Below, in pieces: positions 1-8,981 of a DNA stretch of 41,368 bases (within the stretch, counting starts at the first letter, position 1; every line of letters begins with the position of its first letter). The DNA is taken from assembly GCA_905200615.1 (NCBI GenBank), contig CAJKLB010000017.1, forward strand, positions 1-41,368, in the 5' to 3' direction. Below the pieces are notes generated by a model. It did no database searches, had not been told where the DNA came from, and was given only the letters and a program-made list of their open reading frames with translations. This DNA comes from an uncultured Selenomonadales bacterium. Lineage in GTDB: Bacteria; Bacillota; Clostridia; Christensenellales; QALW01. The position numbers were made by a program, and so were the translations under genes.

Positions 1-83
1 TCTTCTATTCGCTACTCTTTTTTTCTTCTGTCACTCATCATTGTAACACATACAAGGATAGAGAACGGGATATTCATTTTTAC

Positions 84-112
84 TTGAAAATTTGCAATAT
101 ATATGGTACAAT
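84..112 (+). promoter_or_regulatory. Promoter of the DUF512-der-plsY-parE-parC operon
   Basis: TTGAAA (84-89) and TACAAT (107-112) are separated by exactly 17 bp, with a TGG extended -10 element just before the -10 box. The predicted start near 119 leaves a leader of about 105 nt before the ATG at 225. No other good promoter was found before parC, so the five tightly packed genes probably share this one. Confidence 0.65.
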
Positions 113-224
113 AACTATAAATATACCATAGCTGTTGCGGTTTTCCCTTATGGATATCTTTTTACGGATGCCGCTTTTATTTTGTAATCTTTCAGGTTAC
201 GAGGCAAAGGAGGAGGAAACTTTT

Positions 225-1535
225 ATGCGCCATAAAATTATCGGCGTTGAGGAAAATTCGGTTTGTGCCGAGCTTGGCATAAAGCCGGGCGATGTGCTTG
301 TTGCCATCAATGAAAAACCGGTAAGAGATTTGCTGGATTATCAATATTATGATGCGTTAAACGAACTGACGATGACCGTTATTGATTCCTCCGGTGAAGC
401 TACGATGTATGAAATTGAAAAGTACGACGAGGAACATTTGGGCCTCAGGTTTGAAAACGATTTGCTTCAGATGCGTAAATGCTGCAATAAATGTATCTTT
501 TGCTTTGTGGACCAATTGCCAAAAAATATGCGCAGTACTTTGTATATAAAGGATGATGATTGGCGCATGTCGGTGCTGTTTGGCAACTATGTAACGTTGA
601 CCAATGTATCGGAAAATGAAATAAACCGTATTATCGAGCAAAAGATTTCTCCTTTATATATTTCGGTGCATGCTACGGATCCTGAGCTGCGGCGTTATAT
701 TTTGGGCAATCCCCGCGCACAGGAGATTATGCCTATTTTAAGGCGTTTCGCCGAAGCGGGAATTTCCTTTCATACGCAGGTGGTGCTGTGCCCGTCCATC
801 AATGACGGTCACTATCTTCGTCAGACTTTTGAAGACCTTTTTACATTATATCCCTATTGTAAGAGCTTGGCGGTTGTTCCCGTGGGGCTTACCTATCATC
901 GAAAGAACCTTGCTAAACTCAAACGCTTTTCTTCTTCGGACGCACGGCATATTGTAGAGGAAATACAAAAATGGCAGGAGAGCTGCCTTGATTTTAAAGG
1001 AACGCGCTTCATTTTTCCCTCGGATGAATTTTATGTGCAGGGGAATGTGCCGATTCCTTCGGCAGAAGAGTACGAGGATTTTGCACAGATAGAAAACGGC
1101 GTAGGGCTGATGGCTAAATTTAAGCAGGAGATGCTGGAGGCCTTGCCCGAGTTGCCGCCTTGGATTGCCGATCGAAAGGTGTCGATTGCAACGGGTGTTT
1201 CGGCGGCAGGCTTTTTAACGGAAATGTATGAGATTTTAAAAGAGAAATATCCGAATCTTACTGTGAATATATATCCTATAACGAATTTTTTCTTTGGCGA
1301 ATCCATTACCGTTACCGGCTTGCTTACCGGCAGGGATATTGCCGTGCAGCTTGAAAAAAAAGATTTAGGCAAGGAAGTTTTTATCTCTGACGTCATGCTG
1401 CGGGGACAGGACGGTAAATTTTTGGATGATATGTCTGTAGATGACGTATCCGGTTGGATCAATAAAAAAATAACACCAATAGGCGGTACCGGCGGGGAAT
1501 TTGCCCGGGCGCTTATCGGAATGACGGAGAGTTGA
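225..1535 (+). CDS. DUF512 family radical SAM protein with N-terminal PDZ-like domain
   Basis: The 436-residue protein begins with a PDZ-like segment (about residues 1-65, ending its first turn in PGDVLVAINEKPV). A radical-SAM-type cysteine cluster CX3CX2C follows at C86, C90 and C93, then a TIM-barrel-like region and a DUF512-type C-terminus. This architecture is widespread in Clostridia and often lies next to der; its reaction is not established, so the iron-sulfur/SAM role is inferred from the cysteine motif. The start at 225 is preferred because an AAAGGAGGAGG ribosome-binding site lies 7 nt before it; the open frame continues upstream to 135 with no such site. It ends one base before der begins, so the two are probably translationally coupled. 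Confidence 0.85.
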   Translation: MRHKIIGVEENSVCAELGIKPGDVLVAINEKPVRDLLDYQYYDALNELTMTVIDSSGEATMYEIEKYDEEHLGLRFENDLLQMRKCCNKCIFCFVDQLPKNMRSTLYIKDDDWRMSVLFGNYVTLTNVSENEINRIIEQKISPLYISVHATDPELRRYILGNPRAQEIMPILRRFAEAGISFHTQVVLCPSINDGHYLRQTFEDLFTLYPYCKSLAVVPVGLTYHRKNLAKLKRFSSSDARHIVEEIQKWQESCLDFKGTRFIFPSDEFYVQGNVPIPSAEEYEDFAQIENGVGLMAKFKQEMLEALPELPPWIADRKVSIATGVSAAGFLTEMYEILKEKYPNLTVNIYPITNFFFGESITVTGLLTGRDIAVQLEKKDLGKEVFISDVMLRGQDGKFLDDMSVDDVSGWINKKITPIGGTGGEFARALIGMTES

Positions 1536-1536
1536 T

Positions 1537-2859
1537 ATGAAACCTTTGGTAGCGGTTGTAGGCCGGCCCAATGTCGGGAAATCCACCTTTTTTAATAAAA
1601 TATCGGGGAAGCGTCTTTCTATTGTAGAAGATACGCCGGGTGTTACACGAGACAGGCTTTATACCGATGTTACTTGGCTGGATCATACCTTTACTTTAAT
1701 TGATACCGGCGGAATTGAATTGAAAAGCGAGGATATTTTTTATACGGAAATGCTTCGTCAGGCAGAAGTTGCCGTAGATACTGCCGATGTAATTCTCTTT
1801 TTTACCGATGGGCGGCAAGGGATGCTTTCAGCCGACAGAGATGTGGCGGAATATCTTCGCCGGCGCCATGAGCATATTATTTTAGTGGTAAATAAGGTGG
1901 ACGGACCTTCACAGGAGGAAAGCGTATATGATTTTTACACGCTGGGGCTGGGAGAACCGTCGGCGATATCCGCGCTCAATATGACCGGCATCGGGGATCT
2001 TTTGGACAGAGTAGTGGAAAATTTTCCGCATAATATGGAAGAGGAAGCGGAAGATGAAACCATTAAAATAGCGGTGGTGGGCAAACCCAACGCGGGAAAA
2101 TCTTCTTTGGTAAACCGCCTGTTGGGACAGCAGCGCTCTATTGTAAGCAATATTCCCGGCACCACCAGAGACGCTATTGATACGCCTTTTGTTTTTAATG
2201 ACCGGCAGTATATTTTGATTGATACCGCGGGCATTCGCAGAAAAAAATCCATTGATGAAGGTACGGTGGAGCGTTACAGTGTGATTCGCTCCTTGGACGC
2301 CATTCGCCGGTGCGATGTGGCGTTGATCGTGCTGGACGCTGAGGCCGGTATGACGGAACAAGATGTGAAGATTGCCGGTTTTGTGAAAGAACAAGGCAAA
2401 GCCTGTCTGATTGTGGTTAATAAATGGGATTTGATTCAAAAGGATACCGGTACAAGTGAAAAGTTCAAAAGGAAGATGCGGATTGATTTGGCCTTTATGG
2501 ACTATGTGGATTATATTTTTATTTCAGCACAAACCGGGCAGAGGACTCATAAGCTTCTGGAAAAGGTCAATGAAATTTATGAAGCCGCGTCAAAAAGAAT
2601 TCCCACCGGCGTATTGAATGATACCTTGTCTGACGCCATGCAGATGAAAGAACCTCCCTCAAAAAACGGACGCCGATTAAAAATTAAATATGCCGCGCAG
2701 GTAGGCGTTCGGCCGCCGGCGATCGTGCTTTTTGTAAATGATGCTTCGCTTATGCATTTTTCTTATAAGCGCTACCTTGAAAATACTTTTCGCGAAGCGT
2801 TTGGATTTTACGGAACGCCGATAAACCTGATTCTTAGAGAAAAGGAGAAAGATCAGTAA
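1537..2859 (+). CDS. der: Ribosome biogenesis GTPase Der (EngA)
   Basis: Der is an essential GTPase that binds the 50S subunit late in its assembly. The 440-residue protein has the diagnostic tandem G domains. G domain 1 shows GRPNVGKS (residues 9-16), DTGG (56-59) and NKVD (119-122). G domain 2 shows GKPNAGKSS (182-190), then DTAGIRRK and NKWD. A KH-like C-terminal domain follows. The length matches the family. It follows the DUF512 gene after 1 nt, and its stop codon overlaps the plsY start by one base, so it sits inside a coupled operon. Confidence 0.97.
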   Translation: MKPLVAVVGRPNVGKSTFFNKISGKRLSIVEDTPGVTRDRLYTDVTWLDHTFTLIDTGGIELKSEDIFYTEMLRQAEVAVDTADVILFFTDGRQGMLSADRDVAEYLRRRHEHIILVVNKVDGPSQEESVYDFYTLGLGEPSAISALNMTGIGDLLDRVVENFPHNMEEEAEDETIKIAVVGKPNAGKSSLVNRLLGQQRSIVSNIPGTTRDAIDTPFVFNDRQYILIDTAGIRRKKSIDEGTVERYSVIRSLDAIRRCDVALIVLDAEAGMTEQDVKIAGFVKEQGKACLIVVNKWDLIQKDTGTSEKFKRKMRIDLAFMDYVDYIFISAQTGQRTHKLLEKVNEIYEAASKRIPTGVLNDTLSDAMQMKEPPSKNGRRLKIKYAAQVGVRPPAIVLFVNDASLMHFSYKRYLENTFREAFGFYGTPINLILREKEKDQ

Positions 2860-3503
2860 TGTGGCTTGTTTTACGCTATATAGCCGCTGCTTTGGCCGGC
2901 TATTTTTTAGGGAATATTTCCGTATCCAATATTATAGCAAGAAGTGTTGCAAAAAAAGATATACGCACTATGGGAAGCGGAAATGCCGGAGCTACGAATG
3001 TGCTGAGAAACATGGGGCTGAAATACGCAATTCCCACTTTTATAGGGGATGCTTTCAAAGCAATGCTTGCGGCAGTTTTAGGCTGCTGGATTATCGGTGA
3101 GGGCTTTTTTGAGTTTAACTGGCTTTGGGGTTATACCTGTCCGCAGATATTTGTGGGGGGCGTTGCCGCTATTTTGGGACATAATTTCCCGGTGCTTATG
3201 GGTTTTAAGGGCGGCAAAGGCGTTTCCTGCTCGTTGGGACTTTTAATTGTTATGAATCCACTGATGGGTCTGGCATTTGTAGCGTTAGCTGCCGTTGCTA
3301 ATATTTTTATTAAACTGTATTCTTTGGTTTCTATTGTGACCATGTTACTGGCGGCCGTGGCGTATTCTTTTTTAGACGCCCGGGGGGACTGGATAGAGAT
3401 CGGTGTATTAATTGCCATGTTTGTTTTGATGGTAATTATGCACAGAGAGAATATTCTGCGCCTGTTGAAAGGGCAGGAGAAAAAAATTGATGTTTTTAAA
3501 TAA
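2859..3503 (+). CDS. plsY: Acyl-phosphate:glycerol-3-phosphate acyltransferase PlsY
   Basis: PlsY transfers an acyl chain from acyl-phosphate to glycerol-3-phosphate in the membrane, the first committed step of phospholipid synthesis in most Gram-positives. The 214-residue protein is very hydrophobic with several membrane segments and carries the family motifs: GSGNAGATN (39-47), GHNFPVLMGFKGGKG (107-121) and a C-terminal HRENI motif. It starts on the last base of the der stop codon and is followed 15 nt later by parE. The plsY-parE-parC order is also found in Bacillus subtilis. Confidence 0.95.
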   Translation: MWLVLRYIAAALAGYFLGNISVSNIIARSVAKKDIRTMGSGNAGATNVLRNMGLKYAIPTFIGDAFKAMLAAVLGCWIIGEGFFEFNWLWGYTCPQIFVGGVAAILGHNFPVLMGFKGGKGVSCSLGLLIVMNPLMGLAFVALAAVANIFIKLYSLVSIVTMLLAAVAYSFLDARGDWIEIGVLIAMFVLMVIMHRENILRLLKGQEKKIDVFK

Positions 3504-3518
3504 TCCGGAGGAACTTGA

Positions 3519-5480
3519 ATGGCGTATAATGCAAAAGATATTAAAATTTTAGAAGGACTGGATGCCGTACGAATGCGGCCGGGCATGTATATCGGAACTA
3601 CCGGGCCGGAGGGAATGCATCATCTGCTGTGGGAAATTGTGGATAATTCCATTGATGAGGCGGCCAACGGTTATGCGGATGAGATATCGGTTACGCTCTT
3701 TGATGATAACAGCATCAGCGTGGAGGATAACGGACGCGGAATGCCGGTAGATATTCATCCCCAGAAGGGGGTTTCCGGTGTGGAAGTTATCTTTACTCAG
3801 CTGCACGCGGGGGGAAAATTCGATAATACCCAGTATGAATTCAGTGGCGGTTTGCATGGGGTAGGCGCATCGGTTGTCAATGCGCTTTCGGAATGGACAA
3901 CCGTGGAAGTCTATCATGATTATAAAACTTATCGGGCTGAATTTGAACGGCAATATTCGCCCGATAAAAAACATATTATTTCTGGTGCTACTAAAATGCA
4001 TTTAACCCAAACAGGTACTTGCCATAAGCATGGCTCTCTTGTAACGTTTAAACCGGATAAGCTCGTTTTCGGTACGGCACTGTTTCAATTTGATACCATT
4101 GCCCATAGGCTGAAAGAGCTTGCTTTTTTGAACGCGGGATTAAAAATCAATCTTACCGATACTCGGAACGGACAGAATAAAGAAAAACATTATTGCTTCA
4201 GCGGCGGCATTGCTGATTTTGTAAAATATTGTAATGAGGGAAAGACGCCGGTTTTTGATGAGCCCATTCTTTTTAAAGGAGAATCTAACGGGATTTACGC
4301 GGAGGCTGCGATTCAGTATACTGATTCTTATAATGAGAATATTGTTTCTTTTGTGAATAATATTCCTACCAAGGAAGGCGGTACGCATGAAACCGGATTT
4401 CGCTCCGCTGTTACGAAAGTGCTGAACGATTATGCCCGCAGAATCGAGGTATTGAAAGAAAAGGACAGTAATTTTAACGGGGAAGATTTTCGTGAGGGAA
4501 TGACGGCTATTATCGCAATAAAAATGCAGAATATTCAGTTTGAGGGCCAAACAAAAGCTAAGTTGGGATCGGTGGAAGCCAGGCCCGCGGTTGAAGCCAT
4601 TATTTCCGAACAATTTGGAAAATTTTTAGAAGATTCTAAAAATGAAACGATAGGGAAAATTATCCTTGAAAAAGCGATGCAGGCGGCTAAAGTGCGGGAA
4701 GCGGCAAAAAAAGCCAAAGATATTGCGCGCAAAAAGAACAGCTTGGATGTTACGGCTTTGGTGGGAAAGCTGGCTCCGTGTACCGGGCGAAAGGCCGAGG
4801 AAAACGAGTTGATTATTGTTGAGGGAGATTCCGCGGGCGGCAGTGCTAAGCAAGGCCGCGATCGGCGTTTTCAGGCTATTTTACCCCTGCGCGGCAAGCC
4901 TGCTAATAGTGAGAAAAGGAGAATTGAGCAGATTTTAGGAAATGAAGAATTCTGTTCTCTTATTACTGCACTCGGTACGGGAATTGATGATGATTTTGAT
5001 ATGGATCTTTTAAAATATCATAAAATCATTATTCTTGCCGATGCTGATCAGGACGGCGGACATATTCGCTCGCTTTTGCTTACCTTCTTTTACCGCTATA
5101 TGAAGCCACTGATTACCGAGGGACATGTTTATATCGGAACGCCTCCTTTGTATCGATTGGAGAAAACCTCCACGAAAGAGGTTGTTTATTGTTATTCGGA
5201 TGAAGAACGCATTGCTGCGGCGGAAAAAATGGGCCGCGGATATGTAATACAGCGGTATAAAGGATTGGGGGAGATGGATCCGGAGCAGTTATGGGATACA
5301 ACGATGAATCCGGAACATCGGACACTGGTAAAGGTGACGATTGAGGACGCTACCGAGGCGGAACGTTTGGTTACCGTGCTGATGGGGGATAAGGTGGACG
5401 TACGCCGGCAGTATATTATCGAAAACGCTAACTTCAACAAGGTAGACGAATTTGCAAAGGATATGGGGGTTTCAAAGTAA
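3519..5480 (+). CDS. parE: DNA topoisomerase IV subunit B (ParE)
   Basis: This is the ATPase subunit of a type IIA topoisomerase. The 653 residues begin with a GHKL ATPase domain (DNGRGMPV at about 70-77, GGLHGVGAS at about 110-118). A transducer domain follows, then a TOPRIM domain with EGDSAGG near residue 435 and DADQDGG near 508. Length and domain order fit both GyrB and ParE. ParE is preferred because of the plsY neighbour and because the partner encoded directly after it lacks a GyrA box. A GGAGG site precedes the ATG at 3519. parC starts on the next base after the stop. Confidence 0.87.
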   Translation: MAYNAKDIKILEGLDAVRMRPGMYIGTTGPEGMHHLLWEIVDNSIDEAANGYADEISVTLFDDNSISVEDNGRGMPVDIHPQKGVSGVEVIFTQLHAGGKFDNTQYEFSGGLHGVGASVVNALSEWTTVEVYHDYKTYRAEFERQYSPDKKHIISGATKMHLTQTGTCHKHGSLVTFKPDKLVFGTALFQFDTIAHRLKELAFLNAGLKINLTDTRNGQNKEKHYCFSGGIADFVKYCNEGKTPVFDEPILFKGESNGIYAEAAIQYTDSYNENIVSFVNNIPTKEGGTHETGFRSAVTKVLNDYARRIEVLKEKDSNFNGEDFREGMTAIIAIKMQNIQFEGQTKAKLGSVEARPAVEAIISEQFGKFLEDSKNETIGKIILEKAMQAAKVREAAKKAKDIARKKNSLDVTALVGKLAPCTGRKAEENELIIVEGDSAGGSAKQGRDRRFQAILPLRGKPANSEKRRIEQILGNEEFCSLITALGTGIDDDFDMDLLKYHKIIILADADQDGGHIRSLLLTFFYRYMKPLITEGHVYIGTPPLYRLEKTSTKEVVYCYSDEERIAAAEKMGRGYVIQRYKGLGEMDPEQLWDTTMNPEHRTLVKVTIEDATEAERLVTVLMGDKVDVRRQYIIENANFNKVDEFAKDMGVSK

Positions 5481-7922
5481 ATGGCCAGAAAAAGTCAAGC
5501 AATTCAGGATAACAGCGTCATTCTTTCCCAGACCATGGAGGATGTATTGCATAACTCTATGATTCCGTATTCGGAGCATGTTATTCTTGAACGCGCGCTG
5601 CCGCGGGTGGAAGACGGATTAAAGCCGGTACAGCGCCGAATTCTTTACGTGATGTATGAACAGGGACTTACACCGGACAAACCGTTTAAAAAGTCGGCGA
5701 ATATCGTAGGAGAAACCATGGCAAAATACCATCCCCATGGTGATTCTTCTATTTATGATACCATGGTGCGTATGGCGCAGGATTTCGTTATGCGCGCCCC
5801 TCTTGTTGACGGCCACGGAAATTTTGGCTCCATTGACGGCGATTCGGCTGCTGCGTTTCGTTATACCGAAGCGCGGATGGCGCCGCTTGCACTGGAACTT
5901 TTGCGTGATATTGAAAAAGATACGGTCAAATGGTCACTGAATTTTGACGATACCCGGAAAGAACCGGATATCTTACCGGGGCGTTTCCCGAATCTCTTGG
6001 TCAATGGCGCGACGGGTATTGCCGTAGGACTTGCCACGAACATCCCTACGCATAATTTGGGAGAAGTCATTGACGGCATAATCGCGCAGATTGATAATCC
6101 GCGCATTACATTAGAGGAAATGCTGAAGTATATCAAAGGCCCAGATTTTCCTACCGGTGCCAGTATTATCAACGGAGAGGCGATTCGGGACGCGTATGCG
6201 CATGGCAGCGGCAAGCTGATTATGCGTGCTAAGACTTCTATTGAAAACGGCAGTAACGGTAAAAAGCTTATCGTTATTCATGAAGTTCCTTATCAGGTTA
6301 ATAAAGCGGCGATGCTGGTAGAGATCATGAAAATGGTCAATGAGAAAAAAGGCCCGCTTACGCAGATCAGCGATATCCGTGATGAATCGGACCGGGAGGG
6401 ACTGCGCGCGGTTATTGAAGTAAAAAAAGACGGCGATGTAGATAAAATTTTGCAGTATTTGTATAAATACAGCAATATGCAAAAAACTTTCGGGGTAAAC
6501 ATGGTAGCCATTGCCGGTGGAAAACCAATGCAGATGGGTCTGCTGGATATTACCCGATATTATATTGAATATCAGAAAGAAGTTGAGCGCAAGCGCGTTC
6601 GACACGATCTTGACGCTGCGCGGTTGCGGGAGGAAATTCTTTCCGGATTAATGATAGCGATACAGAATATAGATCGGGTAATCAAGATTATTCGTTCCTC
6701 ACCGAATGTGCGTACGGCAAAGGAAAAGCTGCGTCAGGCTTTTGACCTTTCGGAACGACAGGCAACGGCAATTTTGGAAATGCGGTTACAGCGGTTAACA
6801 GGCCTTGAAATTGAAACGCTGGAAAAAGAACTGAAAGAAGTACGCGCGTTGATTGCCGAGCTGGAGGAGATCCTTGCCAGCAAAGCGAAATTAAATGCGG
6901 TGATCAAAAAAAGTTTGCTGGATATCAAACGACGCTATAAGGACGCGCGCCGTACGGAGATTATTTATGGCCATACGGAGCAGCAGATAACGGCAGAAAC
7001 GTTTAAAACGGTGGAAGATGTCGTGGTATCGGTTGACCGAATGGGTTATATTCGCCGGGCAACGGTTAAAAATTATAATCTCTCCAATAAAGAAGCACCG
7101 GAAAAAGCAGAGGATGCACTGGTATTTCTGGGACAGACCCAAACGGATATGAATATGCTTTTGTTTTCTTCTTTGGGCTATTGTTACCAGATAAAAATTG
7201 AAGATATTCCCGAGTATAAATGGCGGGATAAAGGATGTGCTCCGGGGAGACTTTGTCAGGATTTCGGAGAAAATGAACGGATTCTTCTGGCAGTTTGCTA
7301 TAAGAATATATTGCCTGAGACAAATGTGCTGTTTTATACCCGACGCGGTATGATTAAAATATCTTCTTTAAGCGAATATGGGGTAAAAAAGAGCAAATTT
7401 AATGCGATTACGCTTAAAGACGGGGATACACTGGTGAACGCGGAGCTTGCGGTAAAGGACGCGAGCGTCTTGTATATTACGCAAAACGGAATGAGTTTAA
7501 ATATGGATATTTCCGATATCAGCACAACAGGACGCGTTACCGCGGGCGTAAAGGGGATTGCTTTGGATGAGGAGGATTCTGTGGTATTTGCCCGGCAGAT
7601 TACCGATGAAGGTGAAGTGGTTGTTTGGAGTGAAAAAGGGTATGCGAAGCGAACATTGGCTGTGGATTATGAACTGCAGCTGCGCGCCCGTAAGGGATTA
7701 AAAACTTTTGATTTCCGTAAGAACGGATCCAACGGAACAAGGATCACCGGCGCTGTTTATGTAAAGGAGCCGATTGATATTCTTGCGGTGCATGCCACCG
7801 GCGATGTTGAGATATTTAACAGCGATAATATTTTTATCGAAGCCCGTCTTTCTGCGGGTAAACCTTACGCGTTGGCGGTAATGGGCGATGAAATTACCGA
7901 AATTTTACCGCTGCTGCTGTAG
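5481..7922 (+). CDS. parC: DNA topoisomerase IV subunit A (ParC)
   Basis: This is the DNA-cleaving subunit of the type IIA enzyme whose ATPase is encoded immediately upstream. The 813-residue protein has the winged-helix breakage-reunion domain with catalytic Tyr128 in an FRYTEARM context. The YHPHGDSSIYDTM motif, a coiled-coil gate and a C-terminal beta-pinwheel follow. I find no GyrA box (QRRGGKG-like) in the pinwheel; the nearest strings are WRDKGCAPGR and RARKGLK. That argues for a decatenating topoisomerase IV rather than a supercoiling gyrase. Older annotations may call such genes gyrA. It is the last gene of the operon; a non-coding gap follows. Confidence 0.87.
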   Translation: MARKSQAIQDNSVILSQTMEDVLHNSMIPYSEHVILERALPRVEDGLKPVQRRILYVMYEQGLTPDKPFKKSANIVGETMAKYHPHGDSSIYDTMVRMAQDFVMRAPLVDGHGNFGSIDGDSAAAFRYTEARMAPLALELLRDIEKDTVKWSLNFDDTRKEPDILPGRFPNLLVNGATGIAVGLATNIPTHNLGEVIDGIIAQIDNPRITLEEMLKYIKGPDFPTGASIINGEAIRDAYAHGSGKLIMRAKTSIENGSNGKKLIVIHEVPYQVNKAAMLVEIMKMVNEKKGPLTQISDIRDESDREGLRAVIEVKKDGDVDKILQYLYKYSNMQKTFGVNMVAIAGGKPMQMGLLDITRYYIEYQKEVERKRVRHDLDAARLREEILSGLMIAIQNIDRVIKIIRSSPNVRTAKEKLRQAFDLSERQATAILEMRLQRLTGLEIETLEKELKEVRALIAELEEILASKAKLNAVIKKSLLDIKRRYKDARRTEIIYGHTEQQITAETFKTVEDVVVSVDRMGYIRRATVKNYNLSNKEAPEKAEDALVFLGQTQTDMNMLLFSSLGYCYQIKIEDIPEYKWRDKGCAPGRLCQDFGENERILLAVCYKNILPETNVLFYTRRGMIKISSLSEYGVKKSKFNAITLKDGDTLVNAELAVKDASVLYITQNGMSLNMDISDISTTGRVTAGVKGIALDEEDSVVFARQITDEGEVVVWSEKGYAKRTLAVDYELQLRARKGLKTFDFRKNGSNGTRITGAVYVKEPIDILAVHATGDVEIFNSDNIFIEARLSAGKPYALAVMGDEITEILPLLL

Positions 7923-8182
7923 AGAAAAATGATTGATTGCGAAAAGGCATAAAAAAGGAGTCTCTATTCCTTTATCATCGATAGAATAAAAAGCAGACGT
8001 GGTTTTGCTCTGAAATGGTTTTGATTTAAAAAGTTAAATTTTACGAATAGGTTTAATATTTCCGGATTCTTTGAAAAAGCACTTGCTATACGGCTCTTTG
8101 TTTTTGCGTCTTTTTGCTGTATCTATCAGTAAAAAATGTGCTACTGCAAAAAAGGGTTAATTATTCATCACAGATAAGGAAC

Positions 8183-8420
8183 AGAGTGTCAAAAAAGTCA
8201 CGCGGCAAAAAGATAAAGTTTTCATCCGCCTTTTTCAAAAAGCGGTAGGGTATACCGGTGGGGGAAAACTTCGGTTGCCCTCCGAAGAGCGCCAAATCTT
8301 ATCCTAAAGAGCGAAGCAGGGCAAAAAATGCTCCGCGGGGACGTTTATTACGGGGAACCCTTCGCAGGGGATTCGATGCGATGCATAAAATTATCTATTC
8401 ACGAACAGGCTTTTCGACAG
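8183..8420 (+). repeat. Interspersed intergenic repeat, copy 1
   Basis: The stretch from AGAGTGTC to TTTTCGACAG aligns by eye with 22308-22556 and, in reverse complement, with 34728-34930. Shared blocks include CCCTCCGAAGAG, AAATCTTATCC followed by AAAGAGCG, and GCGATGCATAAAA (copies 1 and 2). Arms TTGCCCT (8275-8281) and AGGGCAA (8318-8324) can pair around a 36-nt loop that carries the most conserved block. A 63-codon open frame inside it is probably fortuitous. Confidence 0.7.
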
Positions 8421-8425
8421 ATTGT

Positions 8426-8452
8426 GCCCTATCTGTTTATCACAGATAGGGC
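8426..8452. other. Perfect 11-bp inverted repeat at the edge of repeat copy 1
   Basis: GCCCTATCTGT (8426-8436) is the exact reverse complement of ACAGATAGGGC (8442-8452), with a 5-nt loop. No U-tract follows on the plus strand, so it is a poor terminator. A related ATCACAGATA string occurs on the other side of the repeat at 8168-8177, so these may be degenerate element ends. Confidence 0.55.
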
Positions 8453-8640
8453 GATTCCCTTGATAAAATAGAAATGAAAAAAATCTTTTCGATGAAACAT
8501 ACAGAAAAAGACAGACTCCTTCGCGTTTTCTGGCGCGAAGATAATGGCATTTTTTAATGAATAGGATATTTATCATTTCTTATTTTATACGAAAAAGTTC
8601 TTTTTTTATAAAAAAATTTTGGTATTCAATAAAAAAATGA

Positions 8641-8669
8641 TTGCGTGTTTTTATAAAATGTGTTATAGT
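8641..8669 (+). promoter_or_regulatory. Promoter of the trpB T-box transcript
   Basis: TTGCGT (8641-8646) and TATAGT (8664-8669) are spaced 17 bp apart, directly upstream of the T-box leader. Predicted start near 8676. Confidence 0.65.
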
Positions 8670-8675
8670 TATACC

Positions 8676-8944
8676 ATAAACCGTTGAGAAAGAAATAGTA
8701 ACCTTTTTTACTTTGCTTTTCAGAGAGCCGCAGGAGCTGGGATTGCGGCAGGCAATAAAGGGTGAATGGGCTTTTGAGGGCGAGCTGAACCGGAATCGGT
8801 AGGCAAGACGGAGCTTCCTCTCCGTTATAAAAGGGCGTCGTATGATATTGTACGATATGAGGTGGGCGCGATTTAAGCGTCAAGCCGGGTGGTACCGCAG
8901 GAGATTTCCCTGTCCCAGCATTTAATTTGGGATAGGGTTTTTTT
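8676..8944 (+). promoter_or_regulatory. T-box leader, probably tRNA-Trp responsive
   Basis: The T-box sequence GGGTGGTACCGC lies at 8887-8898. It is followed by an intrinsic terminator whose arms are CCCTGTCCCA and TGGGATAGGG (8908-8937), then a run of seven T. Upstream, the GAGAGCCGCAGGAGCTG region looks like Stem I. A GAA-TGG specifier context is visible at 8765-8769; TGG is the tryptophan codon and fits the downstream trpB-like gene. Uncharged tRNA is expected to stabilise the antiterminator and allow read-through. The specifier was assigned by eye; the adjoining GGG is the alternative reading. Confidence 0.88.
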
Positions 8945-8981
8945 ATACCCTTTCCCGCAGAAAAAGAAAGGAGACATAGAA

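Larger units (their letters stand above)
7923..8640 (+). other. Non-coding gap between parC and the T-box promoter
   Basis: About 720 bp without a credible gene. It holds repeat copy 1 (8183-8420), a perfect hairpin (8426-8452), and a second short hairpin with CTTCGCG/CGCGAAG arms (8519-8540). No strong terminator was seen directly after parC. Confidence 0.6.

Noticed and set aside
135..224. Upstream extension of the DUF512 frame
   Set aside because: No ribosome-binding site and no family similarity before 225, whereas AAAGGAGGAGG sits directly before the ATG at 225.
8258..8449. 63-codon open frame inside repeat copy 1
   Set aside because: It lies within a non-coding repeat, has no ribosome-binding site, and the corresponding frame is not maintained in copies 2 and 3.
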